Below, piece after piece: positions 28,357 through 38,296 of a stretch of 64,000 nucleotides of DNA; position 1 is the stretch's first letter; each line of letters begins with the position of its first letter. Source of the stretch: Alphaproteobacteria bacterium (GTDB lineage: Bacteria; Pseudomonadota; Alphaproteobacteria; Micavibrionales; Micavibrionaceae); assembly GCA_030432025.1 (NCBI GenBank), contig JAUIIA010000004.1, forward strand, positions 1 through 64,000, in the 5' to 3' direction. The position numbers and the translations under genes were made by a program. The notes beneath the pieces are model-generated. The model was not told the DNA's origin and ran no database searches. It saw nothing but the letters and a program-made list of their open reading frames with translations.

Positions 28357-28573
28357 CGCGTCTTTTCCTTTCCGCTTGAAAAACAGGTTCGCACCATATC
28401 GGCGAGTTTATCAAAAAACTAAATAACTTCAATACACTGTATAATTCTAGAGTGCCTGATCTTTAGGGGGGTCGTCAAGGAAAAGAGATGAAAATTTATA
28501 GGGCTAAATTGAATTTAAAGTGCTGTTTTTGCTCAAGGAAACAGGCCGATTGTCACGATTGACGCTGGATTGA

Positions 28574-28604
28574 TAAAAAAACCGGAGCTTTTGGGGCTCC
28601 GGTT
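28574..28604 (-). terminator. Intrinsic terminator downstream of rpsA
   Basis: On the minus strand AACCGGAGC and GCTCCGGTT form a 9-bp stem with a 7-nt loop, followed by a T-run. The rest of the 278-bp rpsA-ihfB gap holds the ihfB leader and no gene. Confidence 0.85.
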
Positions 28605-28634
28605 CTCTTTGAATTTTTTATGATTTTAAGAGGC

Positions 28635-30440
28635 TTATTCGCCGTCTTTATCTTCGGCTTTGGAATCGTCAGCTTTCTTGTCCGCTGCCTTTTTCTTAGG
28701 CTTAGCTTCGGCTTTTTCATCCTTCTTGGCGGCTTCGCCTTGGTTCTCTTCCAGAGCGGCTCCAAGAATATCACCAAGGGACGCACCTGATTCGGTCGAA
28801 CCGAATTCTTTCATTGCCTGCTTGTCTTCATCAACTTCGCGGGCTTTGATGGATACGCCGACTTTGCGGGATTTCTTATCGATGGAAATGACTTTCGCAT
28901 CAACTTTCTCGCCGACAGCAAAACGGTCAGGACGTTGTTCTGAACGCTCACGGGATAGCTCGGACTTCTTGATGAAGCCTTTCACGTTCTCATTTACGGA
29001 CACTTCAACGCCGCCTGATGTGATTTCAGTCACAGTACATGTAACAACTGCGCCTTTCTTCACGCCGTCCATAGCGCCTTCGAATGGGTCGTCTGTAAGT
29101 TGCTTGATACCCAAGGCAACGCGTTCTTTGTCCGCGTCGATTTCGAGGATCTTAACTTTGACCTTGTCACCAGTTTTGTAGTCACGAAGAGCTTCTTCGC
29201 TCTCGTCATCCCAAGAGATGTCTGAGAGGTGAACCATACCGTCGATTTCGTCGTCCAGAGCGATGAAGAGACCGAATTCGGTAACGTTACGAACTTCACC
29301 TTCGAACTCTTCGCCTTCTTTACGTGTTTCGGCGATTTTCTCCCATGGGTTGGACTGACATTGTTTCAGACCAAGGGAAATACGGCGTTTTTCTTCGTCG
29401 ACTTCCAGAACCATGACTTCGACTTCTTCAGAAGTAGACACGATCTTGCCCGGGTGGACGTTTTTCTTTGTCCATGACATTTCGGACACGTGAACCAGAC
29501 CTTCGATACCGTCTTCAAGTTCAACAAATGCACCGTAATCGGCGATGTTTGTGATGCGGCCTTTAAGTTTGGAGCCAACAGCGAAGCGTGCGTCGATGTC
29601 TGTCCAAGGATCGTCTTCAAGCTGCTTCATACCCAGAGAGATACGCTGGTTTTCTTCGTTGAAGCGGATAACCTGAACATCGATTGTCTGACCGATTTGC
29701 AGAACTTCTGTCGGGTGGTTTACGCGCTTCCAAGAGATGTCTGTCACGTGGAGCAGACCGTCAACGCCGCCCAAGTCAACGAACGCACCGTAATCGGTGA
29801 TGTTCTTGACCACACCTTGCAGGACCTGACCTTCGGCCAGATTGTCCATAAGGTCTGAACGGGCCTCTTCGCGGCTCTCTTCGAGGACAGCACGACGGGA
29901 GACAACGATGTTGCCGCGGGCGCGGTCCATTTTCAGAATGTGGAATGGTTGAGGTGTATCCATCAGTGGGGATACGTCGCGAACCGGACGGATGTCCACT
30001 TGTGAGCCCGGCAAGAACGCAACCGCGCCGCCAAGATCAACTGTGAAGCCGCCTTTAACGCGACCGAAGATAACGCCAGTGACGCGCTCTTCTTTCTTGT
30101 GTGCTTTTTCAAGCTCGACCCATGCTTCTTCGCGGCGGGCTTTTTCGCGGGAGAGAACAGTCTCACCATCGCGGTTTTCCATACGCTCTACGAATACTTC
30201 AACCGTGTCACCGGCTTTGATTTCAGGATCTTCACCAGGGCGGGAGAATTCCTGCAAAGGAATGCGGCCTTCTGATTTCAGACCCACATCAACGAGGGCA
30301 AATTCTTTGTTTACGGCAACGACGGTACCGTTAACAACGGAACCAGCAAAGTTATCTTCATTACCAAGGGATTCTTCGAGAAGTTTCGCGAAATCTTTTG
30401 AATCTTCTCTGTCTTCTAAACGTGCAGCGGCTTGTGCCAT
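28635..30440 (-). CDS. rpsA: 30S ribosomal protein S1
   Basis: Unwinds and delivers mRNA to the 30S subunit. The 601-residue protein carries six S1 (OB-fold) repeats. Repeats three to five are clearest, each with the pattern [24 protein letters not shown] followed by [21 protein letters not shown]-like closing strands. An acidic and lysine-rich tail ends the protein. It lies 112 bp after cmk, the standard aroA-cmk-rpsA order. Confidence 0.97.
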   Translation of the reverse strand: MAQAAARLEDREDSKDFAKLLEESLGNEDNFAGSVVNGTVVAVNKEFALVDVGLKSEGRIPLQEFSRPGEDPEIKAGDTVEVFVERMENRDGETVLSREKARREEAWVELEKAHKKEERVTGVIFGRVKGGFTVDLGGAVAFLPGSQVDIRPVRDVSPLMDTPQPFHILKMDRARGNIVVSRRAVLEESREEARSDLMDNLAEGQVLQGVVKNITDYGAFVDLGGVDGLLHVTDISWKRVNHPTEVLQIGQTIDVQVIRFNEENQRISLGMKQLEDDPWTDIDARFAVGSKLKGRITNIADYGAFVELEDGIEGLVHVSEMSWTKKNVHPGKIVSTSEEVEVMVLEVDEEKRRISLGLKQCQSNPWEKIAETRKEGEEFEGEVRNVTEFGLFIALDDEIDGMVHLSDISWDDESEEALRDYKTGDKVKVKILEIDADKERVALGIKQLTDDPFEGAMDGVKKGAVVTCTVTEITSGGVEVSVNENVKGFIKKSELSRERSEQRPDRFAVGEKVDAKVISIDKKSRKVGVSIKAREVDEDKQAMKEFGSTESGASLGDILGAALEENQGEAAKKDEKAEAKPKKKAADKKADDSKAEDKDGE

Positions 30441-30482
30441 TTCATATATCCTAACGTTAGAGGTTCAAATGCACCTACTGTC

Positions 30483-30519
30483 GGCCCTTACAAAATGTCC
30501 TTTATTAATATAAAGGGCC
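30483..30519 (-). promoter_or_regulatory. Structured rpsA leader with alternative hairpins
   Basis: On the minus strand an outer stem GGCCCTT / AAGGGCC (30513-30519 with 30483-30489) and an inner stem CCTTTAT-ATTA-ATAAAGG (30499-30516) share bases and cannot both form. There is no T-run, so it does not look like a terminator. It sits 43 bp before the rpsA ATG. S1 is autoregulated through its leader in E. coli; a similar role here is inference. Confidence 0.4.
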
Positions 30520-30552
30520 AACGGGTGCGTCTTAAAAGACTCTGTTCGAGGG

Positions 30553-31227
30553 TCAGTTTGTGAGCCGCTGCTTGACTAAAAGCAAAGCTTTATCAAGCAT
30601 TTCACCGGCATCCAGATCGGATGAATCTATAATGACTGCGTCATCTGCCGGTTTCATGGGGGCGGTTTCTCGTTCCGCGTCCCGCGCGTCTCGCTCGCGC
30701 ATGTCTTCCAAAACGGCCTCATATGTAGCGGCAATGCCGCGGGATTGCAACTCTTTTAACCGTCTTTCGGCCCTAATTTCGGTTTTTGCAGTGATAAATA
30801 GCTTCAAATCGGCTTCAGGGCAGATAACCGTGCCGATATCGCGGCCATCGAGAACAGCGCCTTTGTACAGTTTTCCCGGGTTTTCAGCAAAATCACGTTG
30901 TAGTTGGTTCAAGGCTTCGCGCACGGTCGGGTAGGCGGCGATTTTTGAGGCTTCCTTGCCGATTTTGTCTTCGCGCAATGTTTTGTTTTCCAGCACATCT
31001 TGCGGGTTTTGTGCGTTTTTAATGCGTTTAACGAGGATCTTGGCTGCATCATGGGCATCGGATTTGTCTTTGGCGCTTAGGCCTGCGGCCACTAGTTCGA
31101 AGGCCGTTGCGCGGTAGAGCGCGCCCGTGTCCATAAAGGCGAAATTGAGTTTATCGGCTAGAGAACGCGCCAATGTGCCTTTACCGCTGGCTGCAGGGCC
31201 GTCAATTGCGATGACCGGTTTAGCCAT
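30553..31227 (-). CDS. cmk: Cytidylate kinase
   Basis: Phosphorylates CMP and dCMP. The 224-residue protein has the P-loop IDGPAASGKGTLARSL, FMDTGALYRA and AVLDGRDIGTVICPEA. It overlaps the end of aroA by 8 bp and precedes rpsA. Confidence 0.95.
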   Translation of the reverse strand: MAKPVIAIDGPAASGKGTLARSLADKLNFAFMDTGALYRATAFELVAAGLSAKDKSDAHDAAKILVKRIKNAQNPQDVLENKTLREDKIGKEASKIAAYPTVREALNQLQRDFAENPGKLYKGAVLDGRDIGTVICPEADLKLFITAKTEIRAERRLKELQSRGIAATYEAVLEDMRERDARDAERETAPMKPADDAVIIDSSDLDAGEMLDKALLLVKQRLTN

Positions 31228-32554
31228 CGACCGCCCCCAGATAACAGCCGAGCTCGTTCATCAGCGGGACAAATGTCGGGAAGCTGGTCTGGATCGGGGC
31301 GCCATCGTCAACGGTGATGAATTCGGGTGTAACCGTGCCGAGGACAAGGAAACTCATTGCGATGCGGTGGTCTAGTGCGGTTTCGATCATTGCGCCGCCC
31401 TGGGGTGGTTTGCCGTTGCCGTGAATGGTTAGGCTGTCTTCGCCCATTTCCAGATCAACACCGCAGGCCTTCAGGCCGTTGGCGACCATTAGCAAGCGGT
31501 CGCTTTCCTTCACGCGCAGTTCTTCGAGGCCCGTCATTCTGGTGGTGCCCTTGGCGCAGGCCGCGGCCATGGCCAGTACGGGGAATTCATCGATCATGGA
31601 CGGGACACGGGCGGGGTCGACATCGATGCCTTTTAATGGCCCGGTACCGCGGACGATGAGGTCGGCGACTTGTTCGCCCGCCTGAATGCGCGGGTTGCAG
31701 ATTTCGATGCTTGCGCCCATTTCCTCGAGTGTCAGGTAAAGCCCATTGCGGCGGTCGCTCAATGCGATATTGGGTAAGGCGATTTCGGAACCTTCGAGCA
31801 GCAAAGCGGCCACAGCGGGGAACGCGGCGGAGGACGGGTCACTGGGGACATCGATTGCGCCGGGTTGTAATGTCTGGTGTCCTTTGACGCTGATGGCGGA
31901 TTTACCATCACCCAGATCTTCCACGTCGACCTCGACACCGAAATGCTGGAGCATTTTTTCGGTATGGTCGCGGGTTGGCTTGTTTTCAATGACTGTTGTT
32001 GTGCCGCGGGCGTTTAACCCGGCGAGCAAGACTGCGGATTTGACTTGTGCCGAGGCAACAGGCAGTTCGTATTCAATAGCCAGTAAGTCTTCGGGGCCTG
32101 TGACGGTCAGGGGCAGTTTGTCACCGTCGGTTGCTTCGAACGTTGCGCCCATCATTTCGAGTGGGTCCATAACCCGTTTCATAGGGCGTTTAGACAGGGA
32201 CGCATCGCCGGTAAAGGTTGCGGAGATGTTGTGTCCGCCGACGAGCCCGATCAGAAGTCTTGTTGATGTGCCGCTATTGCCCATTTCGAGTGGGCTGTCG
32301 GGCTGTTGAAGGCCGCCGATGCCCGCACCATAGATGCGCCATAGACCATCGCTGCCTTTATCAATTGTTGCCCCTAGTTGCCGCATTGCTTGTGCGGTGT
32401 GCAAGACATCTTCGCCTTCCAGCAGGCCGCTGATGATTGTCTCGCCCACAGTTAAGGCGCCGAACATTAAAGAGCGGTGCGAAATGGATTTATCACCGGG
32501 GATTCTGGCCAGGCCTTCGAGGCGGCCGCAATTTTTTGATTGTAGAGCTGTCAT
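31220..32554 (-). CDS. aroA: 3-phosphoshikimate 1-carboxyvinyltransferase (EPSP synthase)
   Basis: Sixth step of the shikimate pathway. The 444-residue protein starts with the substrate-binding RIPGDKSISHRSLMFGAL, has MGNSGTSTRLLIGL, and ends with the second signature RVKESDRLLMVANGL followed by DHRIAMSFLVLG. The residues look like a class II enzyme, with Ala where class I has Gly (SGTSTRL). Confidence 0.96.
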   Translation of the reverse strand: MTALQSKNCGRLEGLARIPGDKSISHRSLMFGALTVGETIISGLLEGEDVLHTAQAMRQLGATIDKGSDGLWRIYGAGIGGLQQPDSPLEMGNSGTSTRLLIGLVGGHNISATFTGDASLSKRPMKRVMDPLEMMGATFEATDGDKLPLTVTGPEDLLAIEYELPVASAQVKSAVLLAGLNARGTTTVIENKPTRDHTEKMLQHFGVEVDVEDLGDGKSAISVKGHQTLQPGAIDVPSDPSSAAFPAVAALLLEGSEIALPNIALSDRRNGLYLTLEEMGASIEICNPRIQAGEQVADLIVRGTGPLKGIDVDPARVPSMIDEFPVLAMAAACAKGTTRMTGLEELRVKESDRLLMVANGLKACGVDLEMGEDSLTIHGNGKPPQGGAMIETALDHRIAMSFLVLGTVTPEFITVDDGAPIQTSFPTFVPLMNELGCYLGAVDG

Positions 32555-32594
32555 GTCAGACAGGCATACAGCCTCATTTTGGGAAGTTCAATCT

Positions 32595-34799
32595 CTATTC
32601 TTCGCTGAAGGAGCTTAAATCACCGTTATAGTTCTGGACGAAGTCGAGGAAATCATCAGCAGGGATGGGTCTTGAATAGCGGAAGCCCTGTACTTCGTCA
32701 CAGCCTTCGGTGACGAGGAATTTTTCATGCTCGATCGTTTCCACGCCCTCCGCGATGACGTTCAGGTTAAGCGCACGGCCCAAGGCGATGATTGTACGCG
32801 CAATCGAGGCATCGTCCGGGTCGTTCAGGGCGTTACGGATGAAGCTTTGGTCGATTTTCAGGCGGTCAATCGGGAATTGACGCAGGTATGACAGGGACGA
32901 ATAGCCCGTACCGAAATCGTCAATCGCCAGTTCAACACCGATGGCATGCAGATTTTGCAGAGTCTGGATCGTGTGGCCGATATCATCCATGAAGATGCTT
33001 TCCGTCACTTCCAGTTCAACTTTGCTCGGGTCGATGCCGACCTCGTTGATGACGCGCTGGGTAAAGCCGCAAATGTCACTTTGTGTGAATTGCGCGCCGG
33101 AAACATTCACCGCAATGCGGATATCGAGATTATGGTCGTCGTGCCAGCCTTTTGCCATCGTACAGGCCGTTTTCAGCACCCATTCACCGATTGGGACAAT
33201 AAGGCCCGATTGTTCGGCAACGGGAATGAATTCACCCGGAGAGATAAACGTACCGCCTTGTTTGCTGTTGTCCGGTTTCCACCAGCGTAACAGCGCTTCG
33301 GCACCGATAACTTCACCTGTGCGCAAATCGAGCTGCGGTTGATAGTAAAGCTGCAGTTGTTCGTGCTCCATGGCGTCACGCAGGTCGCGCAACATCTGGA
33401 AGCGTTGCTGGACGGCACGGTCGAAGTCTTCGGAATATTCTTTGATCGTGTCGCGGCCTTCTTCCTTGGCGCGGTTCAGTGCGATATCCGCATTTTTCAA
33501 AACCTGATCAGGGTCAACGGCATCATCCGGGAAGGTTGATACACCGATGGATGCGCGGACCTGAAATGCTTCATTGAACACTTTGAATGGTTCGGCACGG
33601 ATAACGTGCAATACTTTTTCGGCGACGTCGCGCGAAGTGTTTATATCACTGGATAGCGGCATCATGATTGCGTATTCGTCCTCACCGGAGCGGGAGACGA
33701 CAGCTGATTCCGGCATGGCGGAGCGCAAGCGTTTGGCAACTGAGCGCAAAATCGCATCGCCGACATTGTGTCCCATGGAATCATTAATGTCCTTAAAGTG
33801 GTCCAAATCGATTGTCACAACAGCAAAACGATCGGCTGTGCCGTCGCTCTTTTGTCGTGCGCGCTCGCTCAATGTCTGAACGAACAGTGTCCTGTTCGGC
33901 AGTCCCGTAAGCGTGTCGTAGTAAGCCAGCTTATGGATTTTATCTTCGGCAGCACTTTTGATGCGCGTTAGGTTATCCGCGTTTTGTAAGATCAGTTTGT
34001 TTGCGAGTTCGATGGCACCGCCGATTTCATCGCGTTGGTCAAACGGAGAATCCGGAATGTTGGGTGCTTCCGGGTTTTTGAATGCCGATAGCAAGTTTTG
34101 ACGCATGAATAGAACAGGCTCAAGTAGCCAGCGGCCAAGTGCGATCATTAAAACGGTCGTTACGAACAAGGACATGATCAACATGATTTTGATGTTGTCC
34201 TGAACATAGGCGGAAATTTCATTCTGTACGCCGGTGGCATCCATGCGCATGACTACGTAGTAAGGGCGCTTCAAGTCACCGGGATTAAGGACCGTGACGT
34301 AATAACCGTATTCCTCGTTGAACTGTGTGAAGTTTGTGTCATGCAGCCTGCCGACTGTTTTGGTCGGGTTTGCACCGTATGTATTAAGGAAGTTGGTTTC
34401 ATATGTGTACAGGCTCAGGCCACTGATATCGGTGGTATAGAGAAGGCGTTTGACCTGTTCCTCTGAGAAGGGGGCTTCGTTAATGCTGACTTTGGTGTCG
34501 ATAATAGCGGCGACCGCGCCTCGTCCCGCTTCACGTAAATCCTTGAGCATGCGGTCCTTGTACGCGGGCAGGGTTCCGAAATTCATGATCATGGTCTGGA
34601 CGAGCAAAATCGTCATAAACACGGCTGCGGCGATGCGCCAGCTGACCCGGCTTTTCCAGATTTGTCCCGGAGAAGACAAAAGCAGGCTTTTAAAATTTTC
34701 GGCTTTGCTACGTTCTTTTAACACGGAATAGTCATCAGTCGTTGGAGATAAGCCCTCATGTGTGCGGGTACGCAGAGAAGTTTTCGCATTGGATAGCAT
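32595..34799 (-). CDS. Membrane GGDEF/EAL protein with degenerate GGDEF motif
   Basis: A 734-residue c-di-GMP protein. Transmembrane segments near 55-75 and 203-222 bracket a periplasmic sensor region; a HAMP-like linker follows, then GGDEF (about 290-450) and EAL (about 470-725). The GGDEF signature is changed to SGEDEY (371-376), with Glu373 replacing the second Gly and no RxxD inhibitory site in place, so cyclase activity is doubtful. The EAL domain keeps EALLRW (Glu501), LEVTES, DDFGTGYSSLSYL and AEGVET, so phosphodiesterase activity is expected. The GGDEF domain may act as a GTP sensor. It lies upstream of aroA. Confidence 0.88.
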   Translation of the reverse strand: MLSNAKTSLRTRTHEGLSPTTDDYSVLKERSKAENFKSLLLSSPGQIWKSRVSWRIAAAVFMTILLVQTMIMNFGTLPAYKDRMLKDLREAGRGAVAAIIDTKVSINEAPFSEEQVKRLLYTTDISGLSLYTYETNFLNTYGANPTKTVGRLHDTNFTQFNEEYGYYVTVLNPGDLKRPYYVVMRMDATGVQNEISAYVQDNIKIMLIMSLFVTTVLMIALGRWLLEPVLFMRQNLLSAFKNPEAPNIPDSPFDQRDEIGGAIELANKLILQNADNLTRIKSAAEDKIHKLAYYDTLTGLPNRTLFVQTLSERARQKSDGTADRFAVVTIDLDHFKDINDSMGHNVGDAILRSVAKRLRSAMPESAVVSRSGEDEYAIMMPLSSDINTSRDVAEKVLHVIRAEPFKVFNEAFQVRASIGVSTFPDDAVDPDQVLKNADIALNRAKEEGRDTIKEYSEDFDRAVQQRFQMLRDLRDAMEHEQLQLYYQPQLDLRTGEVIGAEALLRWWKPDNSKQGGTFISPGEFIPVAEQSGLIVPIGEWVLKTACTMAKGWHDDHNLDIRIAVNVSGAQFTQSDICGFTQRVINEVGIDPSKVELEVTESIFMDDIGHTIQTLQNLHAIGVELAIDDFGTGYSSLSYLRQFPIDRLKIDQSFIRNALNDPDDASIARTIIALGRALNLNVIAEGVETIEHEKFLVTEGCDEVQGFRYSRPIPADDFLDFVQNYNGDLSSFSEE

Positions 34800-34985
34800 A
34801 TATGACCCTGTCTTACGTGAATACGCTTAATTTGAGCATACCCGGTTATTCTATCTTTATTTTTTGTGCAATCAAATGGAGAGTTGCACACCACCAAATA
34901 TATATTTGTAAAAGTTAATACTCTTTTAGTTTAAGACATTTAATACAAAATAAATGTTAAATTTCATATGTATTTGTCTAAAATT

Positions 34986-36170
34986 TTATGTTTTTTTGCA
35001 AATCAGGATTACTTTTCTTTCGTCCATAAGCGTACAGGCGAAATAATAGATCGAACCTCCGTCGGAAATTTTGAGTTTTTTTCTTAGTTTTTCCACAGAC
35101 ATGGGGAAGTTACGTACGGCTAAATTCCCTTTTTTCTCTGGAATATCATTGGCTTGGGCTTTGCTAATACCGGAAAGCTCAAAAACCCGCCCCGGAAAGC
35201 CCGGTATCAGGTTCTCTGACGTATATAGGTGTGTAGAGGGGTGAAGCTTTGATACGGCGTATTCCCGGCAGAGGATTTTTAGCCCGCCGCTTTTCAAAAA
35301 CGCCGGGCCGGGTTCGAATATATAGGTCTGCGGCTGGGAGAAGGGTGCCTCATAAGCTGTTTCGTCCTGCAGGGAAAAAGTCATGCTGTGTTTCGTTTGG
35401 CCCGTTTCATCGAGAGAAACAGCCGTAATGCTGATATTTTCGCTTTTATGGTGCGGGTTCAGGACAAACAGGACTTCCTTACAATTTTGATCTTTTTCAA
35501 GAATATGTATGTGTTCAACGCATCCCAATTCCTCAATGCCCTGGGAGAGGTCGATCATCGGTGATGCTTTTATGATGATGCGTTTGGCTTTGTTTTTGAG
35601 GGTTGGAAGCAGTTCAATGATATTCGGGCTGCAATCCTCGAATTTGAATTTGCCTTTTGCTTTCTCATCGCGGCGTTGCGGGTCGATAAAGGCGATATCG
35701 ACATCGGGCATGTTGTCTATGTATTTTTGGGCGTCATCGCAGATGACCTCAACCTTATCCCCGGTGAGAATAGCGAGGTTGTGTCGGAGTAACGTAGCAG
35801 TATCCGGGTTTTTTTCGACGCATATGCCTTGTTCAAAGCGGTTTGCGAATGCGTATGTGTCGATGCCTGTACCGCCCGTCAAGTCAGCGAAAACCTTACA
35901 ATTCTCTAAAAGCGATGCTTTGTAGTGTGCTGTCGCGAATGAGGATGCTTGTTCGATCACATGCGGCTGGGGCAGGACTATATCCTTGTGCTCAAGCCAT
36001 TGCGGTATCTTGTTGACAGCTTTTTGTCTGGCTTTGATCTGGTTCAAAATAGCAGCGCGATCCCAGTTTTGATCAGGCAGAGGGGCAAGCGCCAGCTTGG
36101 CCACATCGTCCTTTTCGTGTGCGGCGATGAATTTTTGGGTTTCGGGATCGAGCAGGGTTTGAAAATCCAT
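34986..36170 (-). CDS. SAM-dependent methyltransferase with THUMP-like C-terminus (Bacteroidetes-type)
   Basis: A 394-residue protein. The N-terminal part has PQWLEHKDIVLP and a segment like the SSE-TA-YKA region of Bacteroidetes homologs (SSFATAHYKASLL). A Rossmann methyltransferase core follows, with ADLTGGTGIDTYAFA (SAM loop), ICVEKNPDTATLLRHN and the catalytic-type AFIDPQRRD. The C-terminal half resembles the THUMP-like domain of this family, with NFPMSVEKLRKKLKISDGG near the end. The substrate is unknown, probably RNA. I know this architecture mainly from Bacteroidetes, so transfer is suspected. An AT-rich 186-bp gap lies downstream before the GGDEF/EAL gene. Confidence 0.78.
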   Translation of the reverse strand: MDFQTLLDPETQKFIAAHEKDDVAKLALAPLPDQNWDRAAILNQIKARQKAVNKIPQWLEHKDIVLPQPHVIEQASSFATAHYKASLLENCKVFADLTGGTGIDTYAFANRFEQGICVEKNPDTATLLRHNLAILTGDKVEVICDDAQKYIDNMPDVDIAFIDPQRRDEKAKGKFKFEDCSPNIIELLPTLKNKAKRIIIKASPMIDLSQGIEELGCVEHIHILEKDQNCKEVLFVLNPHHKSENISITAVSLDETGQTKHSMTFSLQDETAYEAPFSQPQTYIFEPGPAFLKSGGLKILCREYAVSKLHPSTHLYTSENLIPGFPGRVFELSGISKAQANDIPEKKGNLAVRNFPMSVEKLRKKLKISDGGSIYYFACTLMDERKVILICKKT

Positions 36171-36193
36171 AAATTTAAGCTAAAGCATAGAGT

Positions 36194-37291
36194 ATGAAAT
36201 TGACACTCCCGAAATGGTACGACCTTCACACTCATTTGCGCCAAGACGGCCTTGTGGGTCCGATTATTCAATCGCAGCTGGATATGGGCTGTTGCGGTAT
36301 TTTGGCTATGCCCAACACCAAACCGCCTGTCGCCAAGGTTTTTAAGGATGATCCGCTGGAATATTGGTGCATCGAAGGGTATCTGGATTTGATCAAGCGC
36401 GAAGGCGGCGATGCTTTCGATGACGTAATCGTGCCGCTATACCTGACCAAGGATACCACGCCGCAGATGATCGAAGAGGGCGCGAAGTCCAGCTTGCTAA
36501 GAGCCTGTAAGTATTATCCACCGCACGGTACAACAGGTGCGGATTTTGGGTATCCGTTTGCCAATTACTTTGACAATGGCGTGTTTGAAGCCTTGCAGGA
36601 TAATAACGTTGTTCTGTGTATTCACGGCGAGCAGCATGCGATGAAGGGCGAGGAGTATTTCGCGCAAGACAGCAACGCAGAAGATGTTTTCTACCGTGAG
36701 CAGATGCCGAAACTGGTCGAAGCTTTCCCGAATTTAAAAGTGGCGTGCGAGCATGTTACGACACGTACAGCCGTTAAATTTGTGCAGAGTTGTGGCGACA
36801 ATGTTGCCGCCTCGATCACGCCGCAGCATCTGTTGTATACGGTTGGCGATTTGTTGATGGGCTTGAAATACCATCTGTTCTGTTTGCCGTTGGTGAAGTT
36901 TGCGGAAGACCGTGATGCTCTACGCGCGGCCGCGACAGGTGCGGGAAATACCAAATTCTATGCGGGAACGGATAGTGCGGCCCATACGGTTAAAGCGACC
37001 GATTGTGGTTGTGCGGCCGGCTGTTTTACCGGCGGTATCGCGCCGCAACTTTATGCACAAGGGTTTGAAGAGGCCGGTCTGGATTTGTCGCAAGACGATG
37101 CTCAGGCTGCCTTTAAGCGCTTTTTGTGCGAGAATGGGCCGAATTTCTATGACCTTCCTGTGTCCGAAGAGACGTTCACATTGGAAAAAACGCCGCAAGA
37201 TGTTGAGTTGATTGAAACATCTGTGGGGCCAATCACACCGCTGCCTTTGGGGTTGGGGCATAACTCTATACCTTGGTCGTATAACGATTAA
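36194..37291 (+). CDS. pyrC: Dihydroorotase
   Basis: Cyclises carbamoyl aspartate in pyrimidine synthesis. The 365-residue amidohydrolase has the metal site DLHTHLRQ near residue 10, AMPNTKPP, a lysine in LLRACKYYPPHGTTG that should be the carboxylated metal bridge, CIHGEQ, VACEHVTTRTA and the Asp of YAGTDSAAH. Size and motifs fit the E. coli PyrC-type (homodimeric) group. It is divergent from the methyltransferase gene with a 23-bp gap. Confidence 0.93.
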   Translation: MKLTLPKWYDLHTHLRQDGLVGPIIQSQLDMGCCGILAMPNTKPPVAKVFKDDPLEYWCIEGYLDLIKREGGDAFDDVIVPLYLTKDTTPQMIEEGAKSSLLRACKYYPPHGTTGADFGYPFANYFDNGVFEALQDNNVVLCIHGEQHAMKGEEYFAQDSNAEDVFYREQMPKLVEAFPNLKVACEHVTTRTAVKFVQSCGDNVAASITPQHLLYTVGDLLMGLKYHLFCLPLVKFAEDRDALRAAATGAGNTKFYAGTDSAAHTVKATDCGCAAGCFTGGIAPQLYAQGFEEAGLDLSQDDAQAAFKRFLCENGPNFYDLPVSEETFTLEKTPQDVELIETSVGPITPLPLGLGHNSIPWSYND

Positions 37292-37388
37292 TTAACATAT
37301 TACACCTAAAATGGAATAAGTTGCCGCTATTGGGAGATTGCGGCAGCAATAAGGGGTGAAAAAAAGGCAGAGTGAGGGTACCAGTTCG

Positions 37389-38291
37389 ATGAAACTCGTT
37401 CGTGAGAGCGCAGAGCATTTCTTTCTGACGCAAATGGAAAAATTACGCGGTAAGCCGGATGATTGTTTCGGCCTGTATTTCTCCATGTCCAAAAATCTTA
37501 AACATGATGAGCTTGTCTCGGATTTGTCCGCAATTCATGAGCGGATAGAAAAAGCCCGTGCGCACCGTGATGTATTTGTTGAGGAATTGCAGTCTGTGCT
37601 CAAAGACTTTGAGGGCAGTATTTGCTGCTTCAAGGATTTGGATATTTTCGCCGTTGTAAAATTGAAGTCCGAAGAGCAGCGTACGCCTTTACGCGCCTTA
37701 TTTAAAAAATTACAAGCCAAACTGCCTAAGGGTATGGCGGATATGGATACATTTGCCAATCAGGCCCGCGCCTATCAGAAACTGGCCGATCAAAAGCTTT
37801 TAAGTGTTAAATGTATCGGGTCATACGAGGCTATGGCCGATGTCCATAAGGTCGAAAGTATTACGTCCCGACGCAAGCGCCGCGAGGAGCCGTTGGTGAT
37901 GCTGGTCGAGGACGACCGTTTCACAGCGCATTATGCTTCCAGTATTTTGAGCACCAAATTTGATCTGGTTGTTTGCAAGGACGGTGAGTCCGCGATCGAG
38001 CAATATATAGAGACGGCTCCCGACATTGTGTTTATGGACGTACATTTGCCGGGTATGACCGGACATCAGGCATTACAGGCTATTCATGCCGTTGATCCCG
38101 GTGCATTTGTAGTGATGTTGAGCGTTGATACGATGCGCGAAAGCATACAGATGGCATCGTCTTTGGGTGCCAGCAAGTTCATCAAAAAGCCGTTCACGAA
38201 GGAACGGCTGATCGATGCGGTTAATACATCTCCGTATGTGCGGGCGTTGCTAAAAAGTGACCGCGCCGGAACGGAGACGATGTTCCATTAA
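37389..38291 (+). CDS. Response regulator with N-terminal helical domain
   Basis: A 300-residue protein with an uncharacterised, mainly helical N-terminal part (1-160) and a C-terminal CheY-like receiver: VEDD acidic pocket, Asp217 in IVFMDVHLPGMTG and Lys in FIKKPFTKE. There is no output domain after the receiver, so the N-terminal part is probably the effector or a partner-binding region. The ATG at 37389, 11 nt after GAGGG, is preferred over a GTG 33 nt upstream. It converges on folE with a 5-bp gap. Confidence 0.8.
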   Translation: MKLVRESAEHFFLTQMEKLRGKPDDCFGLYFSMSKNLKHDELVSDLSAIHERIEKARAHRDVFVEELQSVLKDFEGSICCFKDLDIFAVVKLKSEEQRTPLRALFKKLQAKLPKGMADMDTFANQARAYQKLADQKLLSVKCIGSYEAMADVHKVESITSRRKRREEPLVMLVEDDRFTAHYASSILSTKFDLVVCKDGESAIEQYIETAPDIVFMDVHLPGMTGHQALQAIHAVDPGAFVVMLSVDTMRESIQMASSLGASKFIKKPFTKERLIDAVNTSPYVRALLKSDRAGTETMFH

Positions 38292-38296
38292 ATCTG

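Noticed and set aside
37322-37345. TGCCGC / GCGGCA hairpin between pyrC and the response regulator as a terminator
   Set aside because: The loop is 12 nt and there is no T-run; it could as well be a leader structure of the downstream gene.
37356-37388. GTG start at 37356 for the response regulator
   Set aside because: The purine run is directly adjacent to the GTG; the ATG at 37389 has better spacing from GAGGG and a more natural N-terminus.
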